A DNA stretch of 64,000 bases, taken from assembly GCA_022113835.1 (NCBI GenBank), contig JAILWY010000023.1, positions 12,088,001-12,152,000 on the forward strand. Direction: 5' to 3'. This DNA is from Atopsyche davidsoni (taxonomy: Eukaryota; Arthropoda; Insecta; Trichoptera; Hydrobiosidae). How positions within the stretch are numbered: position 1 is the stretch's first letter; each line of letters begins with the position of its first letter. Positions 24,450 to 36,110 of the stretch are shown here, piece by piece. The translations under genes and the position numbers were made by a program. The notes beneath the pieces are model-generated. The model did not search any database. It was not told the DNA's origin and saw only the letters and a program-made list of their open reading frames with translations.

Positions 24450-24660
24450 GCCGATCTGCCCATGCCACTCGCGCATAAAAACCTGCTGAGTTCTCCGCGG
24501 CCCTCCGTTGAAGTCCGGGCATAAAAAATGACCACGCCAATCAGGATTTTTTCCACTGCTTTTTTATTAGTCGTCTCACGAAATATGGCAAATACCTGTT
24601 AGGAGGATCTGCCCGCTGCAGCGCGCAAGGCCGCCCGCCGAAGACAGTGGGGAGCTCCGT
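24450..24660. promoter_or_regulatory. GC-enriched block with CCAAT and Hox-type words
   Basis: A sharply bounded block carrying GGGCATAAAAAATGACC, GCCAATCA (24536-24543) and TTTTTATTAG (24561-24570), an Abd-B/Caudal-class word, followed by a very GC-rich 3' part (CTGCAGCGCGCAAGGCCGCC). The mixture of homeodomain-like AT words inside a GC block resembles a developmental enhancer. No coding content is seen. Confidence 0.38.
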
Positions 24661-25814
24661 TATTTTCAAATTTATATTAATTTTTCACAAAATTGACTGA
24701 AATATTTATTTTCATAAGCAGATTAATTATTAAATAAAATTATAATTTTTTTTTTTTTTGACGAAAAGTATTGAAAATCACAAAATGATGTCACTCGTGA
24801 AGCTTCATATAGAAATTGAAATTGATTGTGCAAAGAATTTTTAAAAAATAATATTTAGACTACAGTTTATATTATGGAAGAAGAATGTATTTGAGAAATA
24901 ATTCCATAATTACATAACTTCCTTATAACAACAAAAAATATATTTTCTATAATTTATTTTTGACCATAAAATAATTATTTATTCAATACTACAATTACAA
25001 GTTAAAACAAAAGTACCCAATTGACTAACTATTATTTCATATTTAATTACCGTTCTTCTTCAATAATTATATATTTTTTAATTCATTAATTTTTTAACAG
25101 AGTATTTTAAAACATCTTTTAAAACGTTTAATGGAAATATATAAATGGAACATCGCAAATTTTCTCCTTTATTGCTGAATACCTTTACCAAAGAATATAA
25201 AATTGTACTCGTTTAATAAAGAAGACTTTCAAAAGATAGTTATCATTGCCCACTCGAATTCTCCTTTTATTGCGACTAATTTAAAAGAGATTTTAAACGG
25301 AACTGCGGCAATCACAAATGTTTATGGGATGAATGCTTAAAATAAGTGTTACGTAAAAAAATTATTGTTGAAAATAAAACGATAATGAGATATGTATGGT
25401 AAATGAAAAGTTTATTAATAAATAATTAGCACTGATGCTTGCAACAGACAATAATTTATATTAACGTTGTCCTCCTTGTAGTCGAGTTGTTAGCATGCTT
25501 AATACTATACCACGAGGTTGACGCAGCAAGGATAACAACAACCGTTGCTTACTAACCACAGAGTTCCGCGAATCGTAGAAAAATGTATAATTAATAATAA
25601 AAAGTGTACTAATTCCGGTTAAAAATAATTTCACTATATTTAACGGTGTATCTGTGTTTGTATGAATTCAGAAATATTTATATTTACCTCTGTTCTGATG
25701 ATTTGACGCTTGTATTAGCGACATTCTATTCTTATAAAACAGAGTGGTTTAAAATCTCTTCTCTATGAATTTCTTTCAATCAAAAAGTGTGATAATTTTT
25801 TATTTTATTTATCA
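24661..25814. other. AT-rich stretch
   Basis: Low-complexity, with poly-T near 24749 and a small mixed segment at 25440-25570. No gene or repeat is recognised. Confidence 0.45.
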
Positions 25815-25848
25815 TGAATTTATATAGACTAAAGTCTATATAAATTCA
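25815..25848. repeat. Perfect 34-bp palindrome
   Basis: TGAATTTATATAGACT and its exact reverse complement AGTCTATATAAATTCA are separated by AA. The 16-bp perfect arms could extrude a cruciform or be a dimeric protein site. There are no larger terminal repeats around it. Confidence 0.9.
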
Positions 25849-25859
25849 CACCACCAAGC

Positions 25860-26280
25860 TTTGTGAGTACTCGAACATCTCATTTTATAGTATACGTACT
25901 GTATTTATGAGCCAGCATCTTCAAAAGATGTTTCCGTGATGGTAACGGCACATAACTGTACCGCCTATAAAATACGATGCGCAATGCGAATGCGAATTTT
26001 ACAGCATTTATTTCAGCGATCGGACATGCGTTTCTCTTATTGTTACGTATTCGCCCACGTTTAATCGCAGCTGTAATGTATAAATTTAATATTAATTACG
26101 ATCTGTTTGTATTGGCACGAAGGCCGGGCGGGTTCCGGGAATCCCGGCTTCAAATTAACTCTCAACACAATACCGAAATTGATTACAGGCCGCGACGGCC
26201 GCAGGTACGCCCCAACCCCCGTACGCTGAGAGCATCCGCTTCGCCTGCCCGCGGTAGAAGTGTATCAGTGTAATTGTTTT
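25860..26280. other. GC-enriched block
   Basis: Becomes very GC-rich at 26120-26265, with the palindrome CCGGGAATCCCGG at 26135-26147. A 98-codon plus frame runs through it without any recognisable motif. The first half (25977-26100) is ordinary. Treated as candidate regulatory DNA. Confidence 0.33.
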
Positions 26281-26959
26281 TAATTAATTCACCCACAAAA
26301 CTTTCATTAAAAATCAATCAAAGACTGTGAGGAACAAGGTTAATAAGTTATACATCATATGCAGGCGTATATTTTAATAAATTATTCACCGATTACAAAT
26401 AAAAATACGCATATCATATGTTCAAAGATCAGCAGCTATTTGATCTATGGCAATAGTAATCTCCCGTTTATTGACTTCTAACGTTATCGCTTCAACTTTA
26501 TTATTTTAAATTTAGATTGACCTATGTTTTAAAAAAATAATAATCGGAATTAACGGTTTTTTTAGAGCATTCTTTATTTTAAAAATAATTATTTTGTATT
26601 TCAGATTTTCAATTAAACTTGAATCTTTGATCTGTTTTACGGTATGTATTCTAGAACATGATAATGGAAGTGCATAGTGATTTTTTTTAAATACAGTAAT
26701 TGTATATACTTTTGCACATTTCCAGCCATAAAATCTAAAACTAGAAACTTAAAAAAAATCTTCTTTTAAAATATATATATATAATGTGTGTGTGTTCGTT
26801 TAAAAACTTAATACAATATGATCACCAAATATGATTTATTTATTTTATAAATCAAATCAAAAGAATCAATTAACTCAAACAGAAAATAACGCGCACAGTT
26901 AAATAAATAAATTATTTACAAAAAATAGTATAAAAGCAATTTGTAAAAGATACAATCAA
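26281..26959. other. AT-rich stretch with compound microsatellite
   Basis: An (AT)n run followed by (GT)n at about 26771-26794. Otherwise low complexity with nothing recognised. Confidence 0.5.
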
Positions 26960-27290
26960 TTTCGGAGCGCATCCGTGGGCATGAGAGGGTCAAATCGAGG
27001 TGTTTCGGTCGGGCCGGGCAGGAAATTATTTATATAAAATTAATATGAAGTAATGAGGACGAAGATTCATAAACAAAACAGTCGGCTCATAAATAAAGAC
27101 TCTCCGTGTCCCGAGGACACGGCAGTCGATTTCTTACAACGCCCAGTATTCAGTGGGCTTTTACGTGCGACGGTTCTTCATTTGTAGCTGCAATTCATTA
27201 AAACTGGACTCTGAGCTATTTACAGGTTCGTTCTTCGGCACGCCCTACATTCGGTAATTTTTTGAATAATGGCGTAATATGCAAATGAGG
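26960..27290. promoter_or_regulatory. Mixed-complexity block with repeated CATAAA words and a perfect hairpin
   Basis: Contains TTCATAAAC, CTCATAAATAAA and related Caudal/Hox-type words. A perfect hairpin CCGTGTCC-CGA-GGACACGG at 27103-27121 is further flanked by GACT and AGTC (27098-27127). GGGCTTTTACG and AAACTGGACTC follow. It has the texture of a conserved enhancer. No ORF. Confidence 0.37.
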
Positions 27291-27799
27291 AGTTGAAATT
27301 AATTTTACGTATTTGATCATGTTCATTTGTCCTTTTAATATTTTTTTCTTGATATCTTGAATATCTTATATTTAGATTCTTTAACACATATGCTGATGTG
27401 GGTTAATACAGATTTCTACGAATCGTCCAAAATAACAAAAAATCCGTTTGAATAAATTTTCTAGTAAAGTGTTTTGTATTAAATTAATAAATATTCCTTT
27501 TTTTTTTACTTGGTACGATGCTCAACTTACATAAAAAGTAATGAAGTATTTTTTTTATAATACCCGAATATTTCAGACACTTCATTTTTTAAATTTTTCT
27601 CTAGTTTTATTTATCATTAAATAAAATGTATCTGTTTTTAATTAATAATAAAAATTAAGCTGTATATTGTAGTACGTTTATAAATCAGTTTATCATTAAC
27701 GTGGTGTATAAGTACTTTTAATCAGATCACTGTACGATTTTGAATAAGCCGCATGCAATACATTAAAACAATGTTGGGTACGAATAAGACAACACTTGT

Positions 27800-28000
27800 A
27801 TAAATAATGCACTCATTACAACCCTCTTGGCAAAAAACGAAGAACTTCCCTTCTCGGAAGACCCTGGCGGGTGTGGGTAGCTCGGAGCCGTGGCTTGTCG
27901 AACAGCGACCGCCGCCGCTTCCTCCGGAGGAGCTGATTCGGCAGAACAAATGTTTACTGCCAGCACGACTGCCCCCGCCTATCTGCCATCTTAATATGTT
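27800..28000. other. GC-rich block
   Basis: About 200 bp with GACCGCCGCCGCTTCCTCC, the palindrome CCTCCGGAGG and, at the right edge, GCCATCTT, a YY1/Pleiohomeotic-type word. Open frames on both strands (66-96 codons) overlap one another and are compositional. It could be an enhancer or a Polycomb-type element. Confidence 0.33.
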
Positions 28001-28849
28001 AATAATAAGCAACGGGGAAGTGCAACAGTTGGACTTGCGTGTTGTTAAAACATTCTTTTTTTATAAAATAATATTTTAAATTGTATCCTACTCTAAAGTT
28101 CATTATATATCTTAAAAGCAGTGACGCGCGGTGATGCCAAAATATAGCAAGTAGTTTTGGCCACTGAAAATAAAAAAAGGCTCTTAAATCAATTAACATC
28201 TTGCAAAAACACTCCCGCTTGTATATTACAAATCATTTGAGAGTATTTTTTATGCATCAATAAGATAAAAGCGCTAAAAACTGAATGTTTAAATATATTT
28301 CAGGGAAAGCAATGCTTTATATCTTGTTTAGACCGCGAGTTAAAGAGAGTAAATGTTGCCGAAATCAATAATTTCAAATTAACAGTAAATTAGTTTTTAT
28401 TTTATAATAAAAAACTTCAGTTATTAACTTTGTCTAAGGCGCAAGTAATTTCGGTTAAGGTACAAAAATAATATATTTTTGTTTTACAAAAATAATTTTT
28501 TTGTAAAATATGAATAAAACCAATATTTTTCTCAATAATTTACCTCTGAAGAATTTTTGACTAGTCCCATTTGCTTATAAATAAGTAAATTCCTTTTCAA
28601 AGGTGATCACCGCCTTTACAACTCTGTATGTAAAAATGTACAGATTATTTGACAACTTCCTTGTTTTTGTCATCTTCGTAAGCTTTAACCTTCCTTTCTT
28701 TGATTTGTCGGATTTGTAAAGTCAGGTAGTTAAAGACTATTTTTTTAATATGAAAATGAAAAAAATTCCATACATCCAAAAACATATCAAATATCTTTAT
28801 TTATACAAACGATAACAATAAAAACAAATGACGTTCCCTCACAATGCTA
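28001..28849. other. AT-rich stretch
   Basis: Nothing recognised beyond low-complexity sequence. Confidence 0.5.
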
Positions 28850-29230
28850 ATAAAACTTCATCCAATTACATAAACTTTTACGAGCCCCGAACTGTACGCC
28901 TGCCGTGCAGCAAGAGGAAGTGAGAGCTCCGAAATCGTGTAAACAAAACGGACTATCAGATGCGGCAGTACAAATGTACCGGCTGGGAGCTTTCCTCTGC
29001 GACTATATGGGTCATGAGACGATTTGCCTTTGGGGTACAAGGGCCGAAATTTATTACGGTTATTGCGTACTTAGATTCTATCAGTTATTGTAAAGCAGTA
29101 TTGTACTGCTTCTCAATTATTCGGCACCGGACGAACAAATCTGATAAGGGCGGGCCACATTGTGGCTGTTCGCATTCAGAATATACTATGTGCAAGCTAT
29201 TAACTGCTCAAGGAGAGAATAAAATTATTA
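28850..29230. other. Mixed-complexity block with small perfect hairpin
   Basis: An island in AT-rich DNA. AAGCAGTA-TTG-TACTGCTT at 29093-29111 is a perfect 8-bp hairpin. Overlapping short frames on both strands carry no recognisable domain. Candidate regulatory element. Confidence 0.3.
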
Positions 29231-29679
29231 AGTACTGGGGAAAGTCAACTTAATATTAAACACCGTATTCACTTTCCATATAATTGTGCGTAGTAATTTT
29301 TTTTTAATAGTTGATAAATGATAATAATTGCTTTTGAATGCGTATTTTTGTTTTTTGACAGTTGAAAAATTGTTCTTTAAAAATGACTTACGAGAAAAAT
29401 ATGATATTTTAATTCTTAGTTATATTATTTTCGATATGTGTATCAATAGTTGTAAAATAGATTTATGATATAACATATTTATTACAGTAATATTTCCGAA
29501 CTTGAATTCGTATTAAATATAAGTATGGAATATCTTTTTAGATTCATATTAACATTTTCAATACGAATGATTTATCAACATATAATCCAAAAATTGATTA
29601 TTGTATGTCAAAAAAGAATCACACGTTTCATAATAGGAATCTAAGTCTTCTATTCGAAGCAAATTGACCTTTATGCTTA

Positions 29680-30370
29680 GTGATTATTTTTGGGTATCAC
29701 CGTGGCATGAGAATGAGCAAGAAAGAAGCGGAAGTCAGCCGCGGATCAGCCTGCGAGCATAAAGGAGCCCGGCGGCCGATCGTCATCTCTTCCCTCCTCG
29801 GGGCGTTGATTGATGATCATTGCACGGCACAGGTGAGAGCGCCGGGGGCTCCCGCGATATTTGCCCTTTGGATTCAGTTTCGTAAATAGGCGCTTTTTCA
29901 CATTTATCAGATCGGCCGGCGGTGCTCGTTTCGCCGCAGCGTGTTTGTGTACTTTATCAAGGTGAGGGATTGGCCCGCGTCTGCGTTTTGAGTTATCCGA
30001 GCTGCGTTGAAAGTTGCAATAAAAGTTAACGCCCCGAATCCCTTTGATTTATGGAAGATCCGCAGGCGGCTATTAATCTCGCGTCGCCTCGCGATCATCC
30101 CGGCTGTTTTGTTCTACATTGCATCGCTCGAGCGAATGTTCGAGAAACCTTCAAGAAAGCCTTCGAACCTGAGGTGAATGATTGGTTCCTGAAAATATTT
30201 GGTTTTGCACGAACGTGGAGAATATTCATTATTACCGAGAGTTTTTGCTGAATTCGTAAGGTACTACTATACAATTACGCAGTATAAACCTCGGCAAGCA
30301 ATTATTAAGTCATAAGTTTCGCGAGGATATCATCCGACGCCATTAACTGTGCACTCATTCAGCGTGTAAT
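29680..30370. promoter_or_regulatory. Longest mixed/GC block in the left half, candidate enhancer
   Basis: Some 600-700 bp of sustained high-complexity sequence, unusual for this window. Features include GAGCATAAAGGAGCC, GATTGATGATCATTG, GGCACAGGTGAG (a donor-like CAG|GTGAG on plus) and, at 30042-30053, CTTTGATTTATG, a TCF/Pangolin-type word fused to a Caudal-type word. Frames of 60-70 codons are open in places but overlap on both strands and lack motifs. Its length and texture suggest a strongly constrained non-coding element. Confidence 0.4.
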
Positions 30371-32490
30371 ATACCAAAGAACTTGATGTACATAATAATA
30401 AAGAAAAGCACACAAAGATATTTATTATCGGGTTTTAAAATATTGATCATTATTAAAGCATTAACAGTTAAAATATACTTTAAAACACTGAAAAAAATTC
30501 TTAATTAAATAAAGAAAAAATTGTGTTGGGTAAAATACTATACCATGTTTTAGTTTTTCGTGACTACTTAAATAGTACAGTGATTTTTTTGTGGTAAATT
30601 TTTTAAAACCGTATATTATTGGATAGTTAGTTTTAGTAGAATATTTATTAAAAATTTAAAATTATATGAATATCGTGACAAAATAAAAAATAAATATAAA
30701 GCAATTTACATAATAAAAGATTAAACGTATGAAAAACATTGCAATTTAGAATATTTTGAATGTATATTATTCAATGAAAAACAGAACATTTATTTTACTT
30801 GATATTTATTTCTCATACTAAATACAATTTAATATCGTTGAAAAAGCGATATTTTTCAGACCTTGGTAGGAATACTGTTTTTCAAGGGGTCCTTAAAATT
30901 GTAAAGAAATTTTGTATAAACGTTGAGACCGGTATAAGTTGCCTAATGGTTCTTTTACATTTAAGGATTATTTGGGATCTCACAAAGGACGAAGAAAGAT
31001 CATTAGTAAATGTCACTTTGCTAAAGATCGGGTCACTGTCGTTCCGGTAAAAAATATTTACAACAAAATTTATCATGCATCATTTTTTTATTTTAAGTAT
31101 TCTACATCATTGGAAAAACTATGTCCTTTTTTTCATACAAAAAATATCAGCAATAAAACTTTTCACTTTGTGTAAAAATATTATATTAAAAATAAATATA
31201 ATTTTTTACAATTGCTCCAAATTTAATTTTTTTATAATTTATAATTAGCCTATAAAAAAGTTTTGACAAAATATTTATGTTTGAAAACAAATTTGAATGG
31301 CTAAATGGCTACAAAATTATGATATAAATTAAGCTAATCTGTTGTTAGTTATTATGTAAGTGAAATAAATTACAAAGTAATTAATTGTTTACTTTTTTCA
31401 TATGCTGTTTGTATAATACTAAAACAATTTTTTTTAAATAGTATATCTGGTTTTAAATATTCATATTAACACCTGCTTTTGACAATGATCTTCATCAAAT
31501 ATTGATCTAGAATATCAAGTTTTTTACCTCCTCAATGAACAAAGTAACAAACATCTATTTTAAACGCTTCGGTGATAATGAATAGTAACACATTTGCATC
31601 AAAATTCATACAGTGTTGTCTCACATAAAATATGACTAAATCATAAACTCGAACCTATTCGAAAGAAAGAAAAATAATAAGGGTAGACGCTCAACCCTTA
31701 AACGAGTATGGTGATTCAAGTGCTCTCTTATCCTGGAATATTTGGGGTAAACAAGTACAAATACGTTGTGGGGTTCGGGTCACCCCATAGGAGACTCAAT
31801 GGTTTTTTTACAGATGAACGCGGAAATACAAAATAAATATTAGGAGCTGTTACCTTTTTGTCACTTTTATTAAACCTGTATCATTACTCATCTCCAGCAA
31901 ACGTTATCTGCTTACTGAATAGAGGTTGCCAACAATTACGGGATACAAGTAGTCCTAAATTATTTTATCTATACCGGTATATTTATTTTAAATTAAATGG
32001 GAAAATTTGTTGTTTTGTGAAATTTGAAACAAATGACAAACATCTCCAATTGATAATTTAACTTCATGTATAAAAGTTTTTTTTTACTATTTCTTTTGAT
32101 TGGATTAAGAAGAATATCTATAAATTATTGAAGGTTATATAGTAAAAAGACTATAAATGTTTTTGTAAGATTGCTGCCATTTTAAAAATTATGAATGGCT
32201 AAAATAAACTCGCAAGCATCACATCTTACATATATACAACTAAATCGCATAAAAGTACGCCATTTATAATAAAAGTATTACGTTTTCATAAAACAAGTTC
32301 TTTTTTTAATATTAAAACAAAAATCTTTATTGGTCTTATATTCTTATTATGATAAACAATATAGTTAAAAATGTAAACTGAACTATATAAAACATAAGTA
32401 TTATTTTTATGAGCGTGTTTAAAGTATTGAGTTTTTTAATATCAAATTATTATTCACCTGCATAAAACTTTGCAGTTATATTTTTTAAAT
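30371..32490. other. Very AT-rich stretch
   Basis: No gene is seen. The only higher-complexity item is a hairpin TGGGGT-TCGGGTC-ACCCCA near 31769-31787. Frames of 60-83 codons here are AT-driven and unrecognised. Confidence 0.45.
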
Positions 32491-32499
32491 AAACTGAAA

Positions 32500-32720
32500 T
32501 TAAATTTTGTGAATGGTTGAGGATCCCTCCAAGTTGGAGGATGCGTACACGGGGACCGGTGCGCAGTGCGCATACGGGTCACTTGTCCATTGTTGAGCGC
32601 ACAAAGATCTCCACAGCCGTTGTTGTGATAATGCGCAAGAATTATATCATTAATCTTAGGCTCGGGGTATGATGGTTGGCGCGCCCTGCGGGTGTGCACA
32701 GAGGCGCGGAAGTACCGCCC
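32500..32720. other. GC-enriched block
   Basis: About 220 bp with the palindrome CTCCAAGTTGGAG (32527-32539) and TGCGCAGTGCGCA, which is close to an NRF1/Ewg-type site. Flanked by AT-rich DNA. Candidate regulatory element. Confidence 0.32.
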
Positions 32721-33214
32721 TTCTATTATATATTAATTATATTCAAAAGTTGTTTGAGATTTGTTTTTTCAGAAAAAATTATTCTCGTTTTATAATGAGT
32801 AAATACAAACAAAATATTTCACAAAGAACAAATTTATTTACCAAAGTATTTGAAATATTTACGATAACTAGGGAATATACGTGAAAAATATTTAAGGAAA
32901 AGGGATATAATTTCTTAGTATTAATTGTAAAAATTATTTGTATAGTTATCATTTTATTAAGGTTATGTAAATATACTACTATTTAAACGAAATATATTAT
33001 TTAAATTATTACAGACTTAAGAAATAATTGTAAGCTTTGAACATCGAATAATATTAATGTAATATCAGTAATACTCTGTGTTTTAAAACATTTTTTCAAC
33101 AACTAAGAAATATAAAGCTTTAATATAATTGATTTTTAATGTATGAAATTGAATAATTTATTAAACAATAAACTTACTCAAAGCATTCTAATATTAGGTA
33201 TATAAAATTGTTCG
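32721..33214. other. AT-rich stretch
   Basis: Nothing recognised. Confidence 0.5.
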
Positions 33215-33480
33215 TTTGTCTTTTTGGCCACCCCAGGGATGATATGATATTGCAAAAGTGGTTAGGTTGCGACAAACGATTTGGTTGATCGCTACCCTCT
33301 TCGGTAATTCTCGGGTGATATCGGGACCCTTCGGAAATGCAGGGGGGTCCAAACCGACCGTCTCAAGGGACGCAGAACCATTAATCACGGATTATCTCGT
33401 TCTGCCAAGTTAGCCAACGAACTGAGACATTTTTTCCAACTGCAGAACTAGATCACAATGACATTTATCGCTTGGGATAT
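33215..33480. other. Mixed-complexity block
   Basis: About 265 bp, higher GC and no repeats, bounded by AT-rich DNA (for example GGCCACCCCAGGG, TTCTCGGGTGATATCGGG). No splice-like boundaries. Candidate enhancer. Confidence 0.3.
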
Positions 33481-34740
33481 TTATTTATACGTGATTGATT
33501 CATCCGCGAGCCAAATACCATATGTTAACTTTATTATTCTACCATCAAATAAAAATGCATAATGCAATTTAGCATCATATGTTTTTTATATTCTTCAAGA
33601 CAAAACTAAATGGGATTTATATTATAAAAAAATCAATGCAATTTCCTGTATGGTATTTGATTACGTAATTTAGCTTTATTTTATACTAATTTATTTGATG
33701 GTAGTTTTTTTAATGAGCCAATATGAAATAAAAACTCTTTTGAATTTTTATATAACTAAAGCACAAATCAATTTTAATTATTTATTATTCAACAGGTGCT
33801 ATCGAAACTGCTCGCTACAATAGTAATTAATATAATAACCTGTGTTATTTCACCTGCATTTGATTAACGTGATCAAAAACAAACAATAGTTAGTACAAAC
33901 GAGTTAAATACGTGTATGAGATTACCTTGCATTGATTTTAATATTGACATCATTAATGCATCTGAACACCAAAGAAGAAACAAAAAAACGTGCGGGATTT
34001 TTTTCGACAGCTTTTTATTCGAAGCAAAAACATGACCTCCAAGCAATATGGAATTATACCTGCCTTTGACTAGGCTGTAAACTATATTTATTTTTAATTA
34101 AATAATACTCTTTGATATTGAATTTGATTCGTTGCATTTGTACGAATATTTAAACAACCTAAATAAATAATCTAAAAAATGTTTATACGTTATCCGATTT
34201 CGATTTTCAAGTAATTGCAAATTAACTTCGTGATTTGCAAAGTTTTGAGTACAGAGAATGCTTCAAGCAGTGATACATCTGGCAGAGAGATTTCTCATAT
34301 TTATAAGATATGCATCTTTTAAAATCGTTTTATATATGATATTAAAATCATTGCTAATAATATTGAAAAACAGATGCGTAATTCACTATACAAATCAGTA
34401 TTATTATCGTACGTTCACTCACAACTAAAAGGTATAGATATTCTCCACATTTTTTTCTATGAAACTGTACCGTTTAAAAAATTTGATATCTTCAGATGGA
34501 CAGCGACGTACAGATATAAAGCCTTAAATATCAATATTAACATCATTAAATAAAAATTTTCCAGAGTTCATGGGTGAGATACGAATATTTATAATTGGCT
34601 TATTGGTATACCTCGTCAAATCAGTCGTAAACTTAAGGAATGAGACTTCTGTTTCTTATATTCCGTATTAATAAAATATATGTTTTAAGGATGAAAAAAA
34701 TTAATTAGATATTTCCTTGATTTGTTATGACGTATTACGT
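33481..34740. other. AT-rich stretch
   Basis: Nothing recognised. Confidence 0.5.
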
Positions 34741-36110
34741 ATTATAAATGATTTTTATACCTGTCTCGGTTTGGCTTTGTATCTACATCATTGAGTATTC
34801 GTATACGGCTTGGTAAAGGGTTTTATTTGAGTATAGGAGAGTTTCACCTCAAAAGTTTCACAAGTACGATTATAATAGTGAGTACTCCATTAACAATGCC
34901 TACAAAACTCAGACCGATTTCGGACAAAAGCCGTGGAGCGGGAACAGAACTTGTTACTTCCAGTTGCATATTCAAACAATCCCCTTTGATTTCGAGAGCG
35001 GAGTACGACCGCGTTTTTTATTACTGCTCTATAGAATCCATCCACTGGACCGATTTATTCCTGTCAACTTCATACCAACAATGTAAAGCGGTGCGCGCGT
35101 ACTTCTTTGAATGAGGATTGCTACAATTTATCTTTTTCTTAATGTCTTTCTACTTTCAATTGTGTGTCGTTTTTTAACTCAGCTCCCGTGGTATTATACC
35201 GGAGTGTTCCTGCACTCCGTATTTACAATGTTTCAGAGCACAAAGGATTCAGTTATTATTTCTTTTGATCTCGGTTAACTGTTGAAGCGGGAAGGTTTAT
35301 TGAGTGTCTGATTTTTTTCAATTACTTATCTATTATCGAATATTCGACCTTTTCAAAAACGAGCTTCAATAGAGCGGGATTTTTTTATAAATCGATTGTA
35401 ATTTGTCACTCTTGTCATAAATATGAGTTTAATAGAGATCATATTGTTTTCAATGAAAAAAATCTAATTTTTTTTTTTAGTTTTAACTCTAAAAACAGCA
35501 CATATTTAGAACAACAGATTTTTCAACACTTAAGAACATACTTATCATAGTAGTTTTTACTTCAATACCAGAAATTTCTTAAAGTTATTTTACTGGCGGT
35601 ACATTTTTTATTATTATTCTAAAGTAGTATTGCTAATCATCACCGAGATTTTTTTATGTAACGTTATCTATTGCATGTGGTATGTAAAAAAAATAGAAAA
35701 TAGATTTTAAAAATAGTTTGTTTTATTACATAAAGTAAGAGCTGTTTATAAGCAATTAACTCCATATTTGTTTGCTCCTTCTTAATGACTCTGTCATTCA
35801 GCGGCGCCTTATCTCTGTATGTAGATTCAGTTATAAAGTGCAGGTTTCCTCAGACTCATTGGTATGCCACGTCCAGAGCTCTACTTTCGGCCAAAAGCAC
35901 ATCAGTTGCGAGTTTTACGTCCGATCTTATCAGACAGTACTGGAGCGATCTTTTAATTGCGGAACGAAACGAACGACCTGAGCCCGCTCTTATCGATTTC
36001 AGGGTGATTTCACTGACGATGGCCACGTTTCATCAGTATCAATGCAGTTTATCATTGAAGTGCCTCTTTAACTGCCCACGCAATTAGCAATAATGAGCGT
36101 ATTTTGGATT
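34741..36110. other. Two mixed-complexity blocks separated by AT-rich DNA
   Basis: Blocks at about 34750-35300 and 35760-36110. The first includes CGGAGTG-TTCCTG-CACTCCG, a perfect 7-bp hairpin at 35200-35219. Plus frames of 107 and 100 codons cross the blocks but contain no domain or splice evidence. Candidate regulatory DNA. Confidence 0.3.

Noticed and set aside
31768..31788. tRNA T-arm-like GGTTCGGGTCACC hairpin as another tRNA-derived copy
   Set aside because: The loop does not fit a T-loop, and the flanks do not match the two foldback copies.
34791..35114. 107-codon plus-strand open frame
   Set aside because: No domain and no splice signals at its ends. Its sequence texture is the same as in non-coding blocks.
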